DNA of 64,000 nt from Pseudomonadales bacterium (GCA_024234435.1 JACKOF010000001.1:992001-1056000); one strand, 5' to 3'; shown: positions 9,782 through 19,797, counted from the stretch's first letter. Program-made: numbers and translations. The notes: a model not told the origin generated them from the letters alone.

Positions 9782-10288
9782 TTATCGTCGCCTAAACAGA
9801 GGCTCCGGCTGGTCGACGGCACATTGATATGTGATTGAAAATCCGTTTAACGGTTTGCTCGGCTGATTGGCGTTTGCGGTTACCTCGTAAGCATCGAAGC
9901 CGCAGCGGCGCAGATAAAACCATTGATCCTGAATGGTATTTCCAAGGGCCAGCAGTTGGCCGTTAAACTGGTAACGCTCTCGCAGCAGGCGTCCGGTGGA
10001 GAATCCCCGTCCATCAGTAAAGACAGGGAAATTCACACCAATAGCAGCGAACTGGTTGATATCGTTGGCAACAGCCTCAATTTCTTCATCGCTGTCTACC
10101 CAGATGCCAAACCTGCTATTTAGTGCAGCGAGTTCGTCGCGGTTAGCTTGCCAGAAAGCCAGTGGTAGCAGCAGCTGGTTTTCCGGTAGCTCTGAGAGGC
10201 TGCCGGAAAAGTCTCGCTCAATGACTTGCCAGGGTTGTTCAGCCATCAGCTGGCTGTTGACAAATTTTCGATCAGTGTTGTTTTGCAT
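9782..10288 (-). CDS. DUF934 family protein linked to sulfite reduction
   Basis: This 168-residue soluble protein belongs to the DUF934 family, which is nearly always encoded directly after cysI in pseudomonads and relatives. Recognisable conserved parts are VNFPVFTDGRGFSTGRLLRER and DQWFYLRRCGFDAYEV. It overlaps the 3' end of cysI by 17 bases, so translation is likely coupled. It may help electron delivery to the reductase, but the biochemical role is not established. A later in-frame Met at 10246 is a possible alternative start. Confidence 0.85.
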   Translation of the reverse strand: MQNNTDRKFVNSQLMAEQPWQVIERDFSGSLSELPENQLLLPLAFWQANRDELAALNSRFGIWVDSDEEIEAVANDINQFAAIGVNFPVFTDGRGFSTGRLLRERYQFNGQLLALGNTIQDQWFYLRRCGFDAYEVTANANQPSKPLNGFSITYQCAVDQPEPLFRRR

Positions 10289-11936
10289 AAACGCGGTTCT
10301 TGAATGGCTCTATACCTACGCGATTGTAGGTGTCGATAAAGACTTCAGACTCAAGACGCTGTTCTACAAAAACATCGAGAATCTTTTCGATTACTTCCGG
10401 CATTTCTTCACGGCCAAAAGAGGGCCCCAGAACTTTGGCCAGCGCAGAATTCCTGTCGGCGCTGCCGCCGAGCTGAATCTGGTAAAACTCATCGCCTTTT
10501 TTATCTACACCGAGCACCCCAATGTTGCCTACATGGTGATGCCCACAGGCATTCATGCAGCCGGAAATGTTCAGCGTCAGATCACCAAGGTCGTAAACAT
10601 AATCCATGTCGTCGAATTTTCTTTGAATGGCTTCGGCCACTGGAATGGACTTGGCATTGGCTAGCGAGCAGAAATCACCACCGGGGCAGCAAATCATATC
10701 TGTCAGTGTGCCGATGTTCGGTGTGGCAAATCCCTGCGTCCTGGCTTTTTGCCATAGGGCAAAGAGATCGACTTTTCTGACATCGGCCAGAACAATATTC
10801 TGGCTGTGAGTGGCCCTTACTTCACCATAAGAGTATTCCTCTGCAAGTGCCGCAATTGCTTCCAGTTGAGAATCGGTAACGTCTCCCGGGGGTACACCTG
10901 TTGGTTTGAGTGATAACGTTACGCAGGCGTAACCGGGCTGTCTGTGCTCCGAAGTATTGCGTTCTAACCACTTTTTGAAGGCGATATGTTCGTCACACAG
11001 TCGGGCTAGATCAGCCTCAGCTTCGGCATCATTGAGATTTTCGTAATCAAACGCTGTGAAAAAGGACTTTGCCCGCGTTATTTCATCACCCGTCAAGGTG
11101 CCCGGACCATCTTTGAAATTAGCCCATTCTGCTTCCACTTTCCGGGCAAAGACTTCGGGTGTCCAGGCTTTGACCAGTATTTTGATGCGGGCTTTGTATT
11201 TGTTGTCGCGGCGGCCAAAGCGATTGTAAACCCTCAGAATAGCATCCAGATAGGTTAACAGGTGTTCCTTTGGCAGGAATTCCCGAATGACACTACCAAT
11301 AACAGGGGTGCGGCCAAGGCCTCCGCCAACCAAAATCTGAAACCCGGTTTCACCGGCATCATTCCTGACGATCTGAATGCCAATATCGTGAACCTGGATA
11401 GCGGCGCGATCCTGTTCCGAGCCACTTACCGCAATTTTGAATTTGCGGGGCAAAAAAGCAAATTCAGGGTGAAATGTTGACCACTGACGTATCAACTCAC
11501 ACCAGGGGCGTGAGTCTTCGATCTCATCTTTTGCGACACCGGCAAATTCATCCGAGGTGACATTGCGGATACAGTTGCCGCTTGTTTGAATAGCGTGCAT
11601 TTGCACCGTTGCCAACTCGGCGAGAATATCGGGTACTTCTTCGAGCTTTGGCCAGTTGAACTGGACATTCTGGCGGGTAGTGAAGTGGCAGTAGCCCTTG
11701 TCAAAATCTCTGGCAATCTGCGCCAGTTTGCGTAGTTGCTTTGAATTCAGCAAACCGTAAGGAACGGCGATTCGAAGCATTGGGGCCAACCGCTGTATGT
11801 AAAGGCCGTTTTGCAATCTGAGAGGCAGAAACTCGTCATCACTGAGCTTGCCTGCCAGGTAGCGGTCAGTCTGATCTCTGAATTGGGCGGCTCGTTCATT
11901 CACAAGCTGTTGATCGTATTGGTCGTATATATACAT
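10272..11936 (-). CDS. cysI: Sulfite reductase haemoprotein (nitrite/sulfite reductase family)
   Basis: It reduces sulfite to sulfide for cysteine synthesis. The 554-residue protein has the repeated ferredoxin-like and sirohaem halves, with TSGNCIRNVTSDEFAG in the first half. The [4Fe-4S]-sirohaem cysteines are in CCPGGDFC (CcpggdfC spacing) and SGCMNACGHHH in the C-terminal part. No cysJ flavoprotein lies nearby, which fits the pseudomonad type that takes electrons from another donor. The ATG at 11936 has no clear Shine-Dalgarno sequence. A nitrite reductase role is the alternative, but the DUF934 partner favours sulfite. Confidence 0.92.
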   Translation of the reverse strand: MYIYDQYDQQLVNERAAQFRDQTDRYLAGKLSDDEFLPLRLQNGLYIQRLAPMLRIAVPYGLLNSKQLRKLAQIARDFDKGYCHFTTRQNVQFNWPKLEEVPDILAELATVQMHAIQTSGNCIRNVTSDEFAGVAKDEIEDSRPWCELIRQWSTFHPEFAFLPRKFKIAVSGSEQDRAAIQVHDIGIQIVRNDAGETGFQILVGGGLGRTPVIGSVIREFLPKEHLLTYLDAILRVYNRFGRRDNKYKARIKILVKAWTPEVFARKVEAEWANFKDGPGTLTGDEITRAKSFFTAFDYENLNDAEAEADLARLCDEHIAFKKWLERNTSEHRQPGYACVTLSLKPTGVPPGDVTDSQLEAIAALAEEYSYGEVRATHSQNIVLADVRKVDLFALWQKARTQGFATPNIGTLTDMICCPGGDFCSLANAKSIPVAEAIQRKFDDMDYVYDLGDLTLNISGCMNACGHHHVGNIGVLGVDKKGDEFYQIQLGGSADRNSALAKVLGPSFGREEMPEVIEKILDVFVEQRLESEVFIDTYNRVGIEPFKNRVYAKQH

Positions 11937-12071
11937 GTTTCAGGGGCTAAAAAGACAGAGTCTGTGTATTCGAAGGCGTTGCATCATACAGCTTGAGAGA
12001 AGTCAGCTGAAGGGGTTTTTTGTTATAGAAACCTATTTTTTTGCCATAAAACCACAGATTGCATGCAGTGG

Positions 12072-12100
12072 AGGACAGCGCTGAACGATGCTGGTAGAAT
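12072..12100 (+). promoter_or_regulatory. Probable promoter of the 38-residue membrane protein
   Basis: TGG-TAGAAT is an extended -10 (hexamer 12095-12100) followed by a GC-rich discriminator GGCGCC. AGGACA (12072-12077) lies 17 bases upstream as a -35. The start codon of the small gene is 38 bases downstream. Confidence 0.55.
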
Positions 12101-12137
12101 GGCGCCGCTTTTTTGCTACCATTACGGGGACTTTATC

Positions 12138-12254
12138 ATGCAGAAAGATGTACAGACAGCTACAGATGATGATGGCAAGGTTGATGCCTTTGCTGCAGTG
12201 TTGCTGATTACCATTATTATTTCTACTGTGGTTTTCTGGTTGACTAATCAGTAA
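12138..12254 (+). CDS. Small single-span membrane protein (38 aa)
   Basis: The protein begins MQKDVQTATDDDGKVDAF and then has one strong hydrophobic helix of about 19 residues (residues 17-36, AAVLLITIIISTVVFWL) that ends right at the C-terminus. The acidic N-terminus suggests a tail-anchored or single-pass inner-membrane peptide. GGGGA lies about eight bases before the ATG. The gene has its own promoter-like sequence and is closed by a strong terminator, so it is a real transcription unit. I do not recognise the family, and no partner gene is adjacent in the same operon. Confidence 0.75.
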   Translation: MQKDVQTATDDDGKVDAFAAVLLITIIISTVVFWLTNQ

Positions 12255-12273
12255 CTCACCGGCACATGGCTAC

Positions 12274-12303
12274 AAAAAAGAGCGGCTGAATGCCGCTTTT
12301 TTT
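12274..12303 (+). terminator. Terminator of the small membrane protein gene
   Basis: AGCGGC-TGAAT-GCCGCT forms a GC-rich stem, flanked by AAAAAAG and followed by seven T residues. It lies 20 bases after the stop codon. Confidence 0.9.
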
Positions 12304-12415
12304 CGTACGCTGATTGCGTGTTTGATCATGGTTTGTCCGGCCAGGTATGCACGTATTTTAATACCGCTTCATGGGCCAGATTTTTTTAAATCAGGCAGTG
12401 AAGAACCGTTTTGGT

Positions 12416-13288
12416 TCAGCGCGGAGGGAGTGGGGGCAGGTTAAAAAACTGCTGAGTGGTTTGAGTCGTTGCTTCGCCAATCCGGTTTTCAGTTTCGTCA
12501 CGGTTTTCGGCCACAGTTTTTAAAACCCAAGGTAGGTAGGCGGGTTCGTTACGCCGGTTTTTAGGTTTGTGAAGCATTGTGCGAGGCAACAGGTAAGGCG
12601 CATCGGTTTCCAGCATCAAACGCTGTAATGGAATATTGTTTACCAGACGCTGTAATTCAAGGCCGCGTCTCTCATCACAAATCCAGCCTGTAATGCCGAT
12701 GTGTAAATCCAGATCGAGGTAATTAAAGAGCGCGGTTCTGTCACCGGTAAAACAATGAATGACGCCATCACTTAGGCTGTCGCGGTAGGCCTTGATGATT
12801 TCAAGCTGGCGTTGATGAGCATCTCTTTCGTGCATAAAGATGGGTAGCTGCAACTCGCTCGCCAGCTCAAGCTGGGCTTCAAAAGCCTTTTCCTGAGCGG
12901 CGACGGGTGAATAGTTGCGATTGAAATCGAGACCGGCTTCACCAATGGCAACAACAGATTTATGGCCAGCGAGAAACCGCAGTTGATTGCGCGTTTCACT
13001 GTTAAAGCTTTTCGCATAGTGCGGATGTACTCCTGCTGTGCAGAACAACATATCCGGGAACTCACTGGCATAATCGCCACAGAGTGCGAGAATTTTCTCA
13101 CTCTCTTCCAGATCGGTTCCTGTCAGAATACATTGGCCAATATTAGCCTGTTGAGCACGTTGTAAAACGTCAATCAGGTCATCATTGAAACAACTGTTGC
13201 CGAGGTTGACGCCAATATCAATTAACGCGGCGGGGCTGCTGATCTGTCCATCATCTGCGTTAACGGTATGCTTGTCAGATAGACTCAC
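12416..13288 (-). CDS. tatD: TatD-family metal-dependent hydrolase / 3'-5' DNase
   Basis: This 290-residue TIM-barrel hydrolase shows metal-binding motifs: IDIGVNL at the N-terminus (in place of the HxH of YcfH), GVHPHYA, GEAGLDF, FMHERDAH, HCFTG and ETDAPYLLPRTM. The IDIGVNLGNSCF start marks TatD proper rather than YcfH or YjjV. The GTG start overlaps the stop of slt (GTGA), so translation is probably coupled. The first 20 residues precede the conserved core and are unusual for TatD, so initiation may be slightly further in. Confidence 0.92.
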   Translation of the reverse strand: MSLSDKHTVNADDGQISSPAALIDIGVNLGNSCFNDDLIDVLQRAQQANIGQCILTGTDLEESEKILALCGDYASEFPDMLFCTAGVHPHYAKSFNSETRNQLRFLAGHKSVVAIGEAGLDFNRNYSPVAAQEKAFEAQLELASELQLPIFMHERDAHQRQLEIIKAYRDSLSDGVIHCFTGDRTALFNYLDLDLHIGITGWICDERRGLELQRLVNNIPLQRLMLETDAPYLLPRTMLHKPKNRRNEPAYLPWVLKTVAENRDETENRIGEATTQTTQQFFNLPPLPPR

Positions 13289-15285
13289 AATAACCGTTCC
13301 AGTTCAGCTTTACTTAGCATGCGTTCATTGAGATCCATTTGGTGAGCGTAAATCATGGAGAAGGCCAGCACATTTTGCACATACCCCCTCGTTTCCTGGT
13401 ATGGGATATTTTCTATCCATACATCAAAAGGCAGTTTGCCAGCCGATTCTTGCAGCCAGCGCTCAACCCGGTTAGGACCAGCGTTATAGGCAGCAGTCGC
13501 CAGAATACGATTGTAATCAAACCGTTTGAGCATTTTCAGGTAGTAACGACTCCCCAATTTGATATTGAGCTCCGGCTTGAAGAGTTCCGAACTATTACGG
13601 TACTCAACACCATTTTCCTGAGCAGTTTGCCTGGCAGTGGCAGGCATCAGTTGCATAAGGCCTTTAGCACCCGCTGGTGAGGTTACATCATGCGACATGG
13701 CGCTTTCCTGTCGTGCCAGTGCCAAAAGCAGGTAAGCAGGCACGCTGCTTTCTGCGGCATACCGGTCAAAAATATCGCGAAACCCCAGAGGGAATCTCAA
13801 CTTTATATCGTCCCAGAATGCGGCTCTGATCATGCTGTTAATAGTGCCGTTGTACCAGTTCCATTCGCGCGTGACATGGGCCGCTGCAATCCATTGCTGT
13901 TCAGTAAAGTTGCGGGTAGTGTGTTGCCATTCGAGTCTCGCCAGGAAGTGATCATTATGGTGAAGTAGCTCTCTTGTGCGAATAACACCGCTGTTCTTGC
14001 TCAGTTCTTCAATCAGCGATTTTTCCTGTATCGCGGGCTGATAAGCCATGCTGTAACCGTTCCCGAGCTGTTCGGCGGCAAGAAAGCCATAAAAACTTCT
14101 GGTCAGAGCGAGCTCCTGAAGCACCTGATCGTCAACACCTTGTTGCGTAAGCGGGTCTATTTCCTGCTCTGCCCGCCTTTTCCAGTAACGCCAGCGGTTT
14201 TCGTTCTGAAGTTCCGGTGGCATCTGCCCAATCCACGAGAGCAGGTCATGCCAGTCGAGCTTAAACAGCGCTCTGCGAGCCCGCCACTCCAATAGATCTG
14301 TTGTGACAAGTTCACGGTTATCAATCAGGTAACCGTCAGCAACATGTTTGTAATCCTGCTGATGCAGACCTTTAACCAGATCATTGACCACTTTTGTTCG
14401 GGTGGCCACATCAAACGTATGCGTTTGCTGGTAGTGGCTCCAGTGAACCAGAGCCTTACGGGCATCTTCGTGCGCCAAATGCCGGAGCCCGTGAGCAATG
14501 ACAGCGGAGACTTCTGGGGTTTGTTCTTCGAGTAACTGGTAGTTGCCAACTGTTTCCGGGTGCCGGTCAATGGAGTAAAAGTTGTGGGCCAGTTTTTGTC
14601 GTGCTTCCGTGACAAAAAAACGCTCCAGATAACGAGCCAGTCGATAGTTGTGATGCAGAACAGCAGAGCTATATCGCTGCCAGGCAATATCTTCGGTGAT
14701 ATAGCCCTGTTCTACCAGAATGGCGAATATGTTATCGCACTCTTTCGGTTGTGATTTCCCCACATTCCAGAGTTTTAGCGCAGCTTCAAGAGCAAGGCTT
14801 TTTTCTCCGTTGCGATAGCGGGCCAGCTGGTAATAACACTGCAGTCCAGTAGTGCTGCGTGTCGGTTGGTAGTATTTCAGAAAGAGACGCCAGTTATCGC
14901 GCTTCATCTGATATTTCAACCAGCTATAACGAAGCCGGTCGGCGATTGGGGAATCCTGGTTTTCTGCGAGAAATGCATCGATTCTTTCAATTGGTGCACG
15001 CCTGAGGTTAATCGCCAGGTCCGCATATTCCAAGTGTTGATAAAGAGGGTAATTCTGCAACTTTTTTTTGTATTGGTTGAACTTGAATGCATCATTACTG
15101 CGCAGGGCTTCTTTTGCCAAAGCATAGTTAGCCCGCTGTCTGTCGAGAGACAGTATTTCTGCGTCATCGGTATTCTCTGCGCAGGTGATATTTAACCAGA
15201 AGAGCAGACAAAGCCCTGCCAGGCAACGGTGAACGGGAAAGCAAAAAAGAACCATTAGTTCGGAACTCTGGGCTCGACTGAGCAC
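13285..15285 (-). CDS. slt: Soluble lytic murein transglycosylase Slt70
   Basis: It cleaves peptidoglycan glycan strands in the periplasm, forming 1,6-anhydro-muropeptides. A signal peptide ends near WLNITCA-ENTDD. A long alpha-helical superhelical U-domain follows, then the C-terminal lysozyme-like domain with ALARQESAMSHD (catalytic Glu), SPAGAKGLMQLMPATA and AAYNAGPNRVERW. At 666 residues it fits the family. GTG at 15285 is the longest start. ATG at 15255 gives a cleaner signal peptide, but neither has a strong ribosome site. It is cotranscribed with tatD. Confidence 0.94.
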   Translation of the reverse strand: MLSRAQSSELMVLFCFPVHRCLAGLCLLFWLNITCAENTDDAEILSLDRQRANYALAKEALRSNDAFKFNQYKKKLQNYPLYQHLEYADLAINLRRAPIERIDAFLAENQDSPIADRLRYSWLKYQMKRDNWRLFLKYYQPTRSTTGLQCYYQLARYRNGEKSLALEAALKLWNVGKSQPKECDNIFAILVEQGYITEDIAWQRYSSAVLHHNYRLARYLERFFVTEARQKLAHNFYSIDRHPETVGNYQLLEEQTPEVSAVIAHGLRHLAHEDARKALVHWSHYQQTHTFDVATRTKVVNDLVKGLHQQDYKHVADGYLIDNRELVTTDLLEWRARRALFKLDWHDLLSWIGQMPPELQNENRWRYWKRRAEQEIDPLTQQGVDDQVLQELALTRSFYGFLAAEQLGNGYSMAYQPAIQEKSLIEELSKNSGVIRTRELLHHNDHFLARLEWQHTTRNFTEQQWIAAAHVTREWNWYNGTINSMIRAAFWDDIKLRFPLGFRDIFDRYAAESSVPAYLLLALARQESAMSHDVTSPAGAKGLMQLMPATARQTAQENGVEYRNSSELFKPELNIKLGSRYYLKMLKRFDYNRILATAAYNAGPNRVERWLQESAGKLPFDVWIENIPYQETRGYVQNVLAFSMIYAHQMDLNERMLSKAELERLL

Positions 15286-15379
15286 TTCTATATTTTGATA
15301 CGACGACGGCCGTGAATCAGTGAATATCCTGTTTTGGCAAAAGTCAGGGTAGCGTTTTCAGGCAACCACAGACTAACAT

Positions 15380-15811
15380 TTACTTGATCCTTACTGCCAG
15401 TACATCGCAGACACAGCCATGCAGGACACCGTTGGCTGTAGAGCCCAAAACCAGACTGAAGCCGTGCCGTCCATGGGTGCCAACCACGATAAGGTCAACA
15501 TCCTGCTCTTTGGCAAAACGGTGCATTTCTGCTGCGGGCTGTCCGATGATCACATGTTGGTTGTCTTCACTGACTTTTAATTCCTTGCCAATGCTTTTCA
15601 GGCTCTGTTGTGCTCGCTCTTCCATCTGGCTCTGAATTTCCCCCAGATCCATAGGGATATCGCCACCATAGGCAAAGGACATAGGCTCCTGAACATGGAT
15701 CAGACTCAGTTTGACGTTATCCAGGTCGAACAACTTTTTGACCCGATCGATGACTTGCCGTGATTCTTCCGAGAGATCAAGGCCTACAAGAATGTGCTGG
15801 TAGTTTGACAT
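15380..15811 (-). CDS. Universal stress protein (UspA family)
   Basis: The 143-residue single-domain Usp has the N-terminal strand ILVGLDLSEES and the C-terminal nucleotide-binding pattern G-x2-G-x9-G-S at VGTHGRHGFSLVLGSTANG, which marks the ATP-binding subgroup. CAGGAG lies ahead of the ATG. It stands alone and is divergent from the unknown gene at 15878. The exact stress signal cannot be read. Confidence 0.92.
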   Translation of the reverse strand: MSNYQHILVGLDLSEESRQVIDRVKKLFDLDNVKLSLIHVQEPMSFAYGGDIPMDLGEIQSQMEERAQQSLKSIGKELKVSEDNQHVIIGQPAAEMHRFAKEQDVDLIVVGTHGRHGFSLVLGSTANGVLHGCVCDVLAVRIK

Positions 15812-15877
15812 GTGTGTGCTCCTGCTTTATTAAGCGAACCTTACCATAAGATAACCACATTTAGGTTGTAGCAGACA

Positions 15878-16372
15878 ATGGTCTATTTGTTAATAGCGTT
15901 AGTTTTGGCCGTTATTCTTTCTCCGTTATTGAGTCTTCGCCAGTCTCCCCGGCAGAAGCTGATAACAACACTCCGCCAGTGTGCTGTCCAATGCGGTTTG
16001 CAGATAAAGCTCGTGCAGTCGCCTCTTGCCAGAGAAGGAGACAAGCAGTTGGATACAGTACGTTATCGTTTGTGTTGGGGACTTGAGACGAAACCCTCTC
16101 AGTTGCGGCGGGCAGAACAGTGGCAGCTGGTACGCCATAGCTTGAGAGGTGATGCCTCCCCGTGGAATGGTTGGCGCTGGTTAACGTTACCTATTGCTGA
16201 ATCGCTGCAGCCCGATCTGGGCGAGGTTGTTGCTGCGCTTCCTGTTGATGTGATTGCCATTGATTCAAGCCGGGATGGTCTGTCTATTTACTGGAGAGAG
16301 CGGGGTGAGCTTGCCGATGTAAAACTAATTTACAGCCTTCTCGACAGGCTTGGAAAACACATACGTGACTGA
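15878..16372 (+). CDS. Membrane-anchored protein of unknown function
   Basis: The 164-residue protein has one N-terminal hydrophobic helix (residues 2-20, VYLLIALVLAVILSPLLSL) followed by a positively charged stretch, so most of it probably faces the cytoplasm. The remaining 140 residues form a mixed alpha/beta domain without a motif I recognise. It lies between a universal stress gene and topA. I do not assign a function. Confidence 0.75.
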   Translation: MVYLLIALVLAVILSPLLSLRQSPRQKLITTLRQCAVQCGLQIKLVQSPLAREGDKQLDTVRYRLCWGLETKPSQLRRAEQWQLVRHSLRGDASPWNGWRWLTLPIAESLQPDLGEVVAALPVDVIAIDSSRDGLSIYWRERGELADVKLIYSLLDRLGKHIRD

Positions 16373-16433
16373 TTTATAAAGATTTGTTTTCGGTATTTTG
16401 GGGTGGAGAGTGAGTGGGTAAATAAAAATAGAC

Positions 16434-16464
16434 TTGACCAACCCACGGTCAGGCCGTGTATATT
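16434..16464 (+). promoter_or_regulatory. Probable topA promoter containing an inverted repeat
   Basis: TTGACC (16434-16439) is followed by TGTATA at 17-base spacing or TATATT at 19-base spacing. The spacer holds the inverted repeat CACGG-TCAGG-CCGTG (16444-16458). topA begins about 90 bases downstream, leaving room for a leader. Confidence 0.55.
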
Positions 16465-16550
16465 CGCCCACCATCACCCTCTGAAACAACATTATTTGCT
16501 GTGACTTTCGTATCAGTCAGTCTGTCAGCAAGCGTAGAGAACAGGATTAC

Positions 16551-19208
16551 ATGGGCAAATCATTAGTCATTGTTGAGTCGCCAGCGAAGGCGAAAACCAT
16601 CAACAAATATCTGGGTAAAGACTACATCGTGAAGTCGAGTGTAGGACACATTCGCGATTTGCCGACGGGTGCCTCTCGAAAGCCGGTTGATCCCAAGTCG
16701 CGCGCCAAAGCAGCCGCTGAAACGCGGAAATTGTCTCCGGAACAGAAGATAAAGCACAAGGCAAAAAAAGCCCGACAACAGTTGATAAGCCGAATGGGGA
16801 TTGATCCGGAGCATGGCTGGAAAGCCAGCTACGAGATTCTGCCGGGCAAGGAAAAAGTTGTTGCCGAACTGAAGAAACTGGCAAAAGATGCCGACCATAT
16901 CTATCTCGCCACAGATTTGGACAGGGAAGGAGAGGCTATTGCTTGGCATTTGCGAGAAGCTATTGGTGGTGAGCATGATCGCTACAAGCGCGTTGTTTTC
17001 AATGAAATTACCAAATCGGCTATTCGTGATGCTTTTGACGATCCGGGTGAACTGGATGAAAACCGTGTCAGTGCACAGCAGGCTCGCCGGTTTCTCGACC
17101 GTGTTGTTGGTTTCATGGTTTCTCCATTGCTATGGGCAAAAGTTGCTCGCGGCCTGTCTGCGGGACGGGTTCAGTCTGTAGCGGTTAAATTACTGGTTGA
17201 ACGAGAGAGAGAAATCCGAGCTTTTCAGCCGGAAGAATACTGGACATTGCATGCTGATCTGGAGACAGCGGACGAAGACAAAGTTCGTTTTGAGGTCAAG
17301 AAATATCAGGGCAATGCCTTTCGGCCCACAAGCAAAACTGAAACTGAGAAGGCCGTTGTTGATTTAAACAGTGCCCGTTATCAGGTGACAGACCGTGATG
17401 ATAAGCCCACCAGTTCAAAACCGTCAGCACCTTTTATTACCTCTACTCTGCAGCAGGCTGCTAGCACCCGGATGGGCTTCGGGGTCAAGAAGACCATGAT
17501 GTTGGCCCAGCGGTTATACGAGGCGGGTTATATAACCTACATGCGAACAGATTCAACCAGTTTGAGTGCCGAAGCGGTGGCCAACTGTCGCGACTTTATT
17601 CAGAGCAAATATGGCAGTGAATATCTGCCTGAATCGCCAAATTCCTATGGAAACAAGGCCGGGGCACAGGAGGCGCACGAAGCTATTCGCCCTTCGAATA
17701 TCGATATAGCGCCAACTGATCTTGCAGGTCTTGATGAGGACGCAAAGAAACTGTACCGCTTGATCTGGCAGCAATTCGTTGCCTGCCAGATGACTCCCGC
17801 ACAATTTACCAGCACCAGTGTTAGCGTTGAAACTGCGGGCTATCAATTGCGAGTAAGAGGCCGGGTAATCCGGTTTGACGGTTTTTTGAAGGTTTTACCT
17901 GCCATCAGGAAAAAGGATGATGACGCGGAACTGCCTGATTTGAAGGTGGGCGACAGCCTGTCATTGTTGGGGTTGGTGCCTCAACAGCATTTTACCAAGC
18001 CAGCAGCCCGCTACTCTGAAGCCTCTTTAGTAAAAGAGCTGGAAAAGCGTGGTATTGGTCGGCCATCAACTTATGCCGCGATAATTTCAACAATTCAGGA
18101 CCGCGGTTATGCTCGCGTTGAAAACCGTCGATTTTATGCTGAAAAAATCGGTGATATTGTCACAGATCGCCTGTCAGAGAACTTTAATGATCTGATGGAT
18201 TACGGTTTTACAGCAACGATGGAAGGGTACCTTGACCGAATAGCGGAGGGTGAGCTTAACTGGATTGATATTCTGGATCGCTTCTACAGGGATTTCAGCG
18301 CCAGGCTTGAAAAAGCTCAAAGTGATACAGGAATGCGGGCCAATGATCCGACAGAAACCGATATTCCCTGTGCGCAGTGCGGTAGGCCGATGATGATCCG
18401 CACCGGCAGCACCGGCGTGTTTTTAGGTTGCTCCGGTTACAATTTGCCTGCGAAGGAGCAATGTAAAGGCACATTGAATCTCGTTCCCGGTGACGAAGCG
18501 GTGAACGTGGATGAAGATGACGAAGCCGAGTCCAGACAGTTAATACACAAGCACCGCTGTAAAATTTGTAACACTGCAATGGAAAGCTATCTTATCGATG
18601 AGAATCGCAAGCTGCATATTTGTGGCAATAATCCTGACTGTAGCGGTTTTGAGGTTGAGCGGGGAGCGTTCAAACTTAAAGGTTATGAAGGCCCGGTCAT
18701 TGATTGCGACAAATGCGGCAGCGAAATGCAGTTGAAGTCGGGCCGCTTTGGGAAATATTTCGGCTGCACCAGTGAAAGCTGTAAAAATACCAGAAAGTTA
18801 TTAAGAAGTGGTCAGCCTGCGCCGCCGAAGATGGACCCGGTACCCATGCCGGAGTTAATTTGCGACAAAGTTGAAGATCACTACATTCTCAGAGATGGCG
18901 CTTCCGGCCTGTTTCTGGCTGCCAGCCAATTCCCCAAGCATCGTGAAACCCGCGCGCCGCAGGTGTCGGAGTTATTGTCACACCGTGACGAAATTGATCC
19001 AAAATACGGCTACCTGATGGATGCTCCCACTGAAGATCCGGATGGTGAAAAAACAGTCGTCCGTTTCAGTCGTAAAACACAGGAACAATATGTTCAGTCC
19101 GAGGTGGAGGGTAAGCCGACCGGTTGGCGAGCGTATTTTCGTGATGGTGCCTGGCAGGTAGAAGATAACCGCAAACCGGCACCAAAAAAAAGTGCAGGTA
19201 GAAAGTAA
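16551..19208 (+). CDS. topA: DNA topoisomerase I
   Basis: This type IA enzyme relaxes negative supercoils. The 885-residue protein starts with the Toprim domain ([20 protein letters not shown], and [13 protein letters not shown] with the acidic triad). The catalytic Tyr is Y330 in YMRTDST. Three C-terminal zinc ribbons are visible: CAQCGRPM with a distant C-pair, CKICNTAM ... CGNNPDC, and CDKCGSEM ... CTSESC. AGGA lies close before the ATG. The following DUF6586 gene begins 6 bases after the stop and is probably cotranscribed. Confidence 0.97.
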   Translation: MGKSLVIVESPAKAKTINKYLGKDYIVKSSVGHIRDLPTGASRKPVDPKSRAKAAAETRKLSPEQKIKHKAKKARQQLISRMGIDPEHGWKASYEILPGKEKVVAELKKLAKDADHIYLATDLDREGEAIAWHLREAIGGEHDRYKRVVFNEITKSAIRDAFDDPGELDENRVSAQQARRFLDRVVGFMVSPLLWAKVARGLSAGRVQSVAVKLLVEREREIRAFQPEEYWTLHADLETADEDKVRFEVKKYQGNAFRPTSKTETEKAVVDLNSARYQVTDRDDKPTSSKPSAPFITSTLQQAASTRMGFGVKKTMMLAQRLYEAGYITYMRTDSTSLSAEAVANCRDFIQSKYGSEYLPESPNSYGNKAGAQEAHEAIRPSNIDIAPTDLAGLDEDAKKLYRLIWQQFVACQMTPAQFTSTSVSVETAGYQLRVRGRVIRFDGFLKVLPAIRKKDDDAELPDLKVGDSLSLLGLVPQQHFTKPAARYSEASLVKELEKRGIGRPSTYAAIISTIQDRGYARVENRRFYAEKIGDIVTDRLSENFNDLMDYGFTATMEGYLDRIAEGELNWIDILDRFYRDFSARLEKAQSDTGMRANDPTETDIPCAQCGRPMMIRTGSTGVFLGCSGYNLPAKEQCKGTLNLVPGDEAVNVDEDDEAESRQLIHKHRCKICNTAMESYLIDENRKLHICGNNPDCSGFEVERGAFKLKGYEGPVIDCDKCGSEMQLKSGRFGKYFGCTSESCKNTRKLLRSGQPAPPKMDPVPMPELICDKVEDHYILRDGASGLFLAASQFPKHRETRAPQVSELLSHRDEIDPKYGYLMDAPTEDPDGEKTVVRFSRKTQEQYVQSEVEGKPTGWRAYFRDGAWQVEDNRKPAPKKSAGRK

Positions 19209-19213
19209 CGCTC

Positions 19214-19723
19214 ATGAATCCCTGGTTGTCGCAGGTTAATCAGAAGCTGTTTTTTGCTCGGGTATTACTTGAGCAGTACGGCTTGAAGGAAGATCGCCAT
19301 GGGCATATCGAACTGGTTCTATGCCAAGCAGTGGTCTATCAACTCGAATGTGCCTATCGACACCACCTTAGGGAGGTGGCAGCCACCTATAAATCCGCTG
19401 CTCCTGAAGTGATTGATTCTGTCGAGCGGCTGGTTGTGGAATTGACAGGTATTGGGAAACATCCTGCTGAAGCCCAGGAAATGATGGACCTCGAACAGGA
19501 TGTCGGCAGCTGGTTGCAACAAATGCTCTCAGTCTGGCAATCGTTCCATCAATTACCCCGGCTGGAGGCAGAAGCTGACACGAATAGTCCGATTCCGGTT
19601 ATGCAGGTTGCAGAAGCATCTCAGCGAGTGCTCGCAGAGCTGAATATCAGTCAGGTGACCTCTTGGCTTGATGCGCTTCAGGAGCTTGTGAACAGGCATC
19701 GGGAGTTGATGGTGGAGTGCTGA
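19214..19723 (+). CDS. Conserved protein, probably DUF6586 family
   Basis: The 169-residue soluble protein is predominantly alpha-helical, starting MNPWLSQVNQKLFFARVLL, with a long helix LCQAVVYQLECAYRHHLREV. It has no signal peptide or membrane segment. A similar gene lies next to topA in Pseudomonas, from which the family name is taken from memory. It follows topA by six bases. The function is unknown. Confidence 0.75.
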   Translation: MNPWLSQVNQKLFFARVLLEQYGLKEDRHGHIELVLCQAVVYQLECAYRHHLREVAATYKSAAPEVIDSVERLVVELTGIGKHPAEAQEMMDLEQDVGSWLQQMLSVWQSFHQLPRLEAEADTNSPIPVMQVAEASQRVLAELNISQVTSWLDALQELVNRHRELMVEC

Positions 19724-19768
19724 GACGCATCAACCTGGATCTGTTGCTGGCAGGATGTTTTTCAGCAA

Positions 19769-19797
19769 TTGGTGAAATAGCCGGGCTGAAGTATAAT
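19769..19797 (+). promoter_or_regulatory. Promoter of the 86-residue unknown
   Basis: TTGGTG and a perfect TATAAT (19792-19797) stand 17 bases apart, with the start codon 28 bases downstream. Confidence 0.6.
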
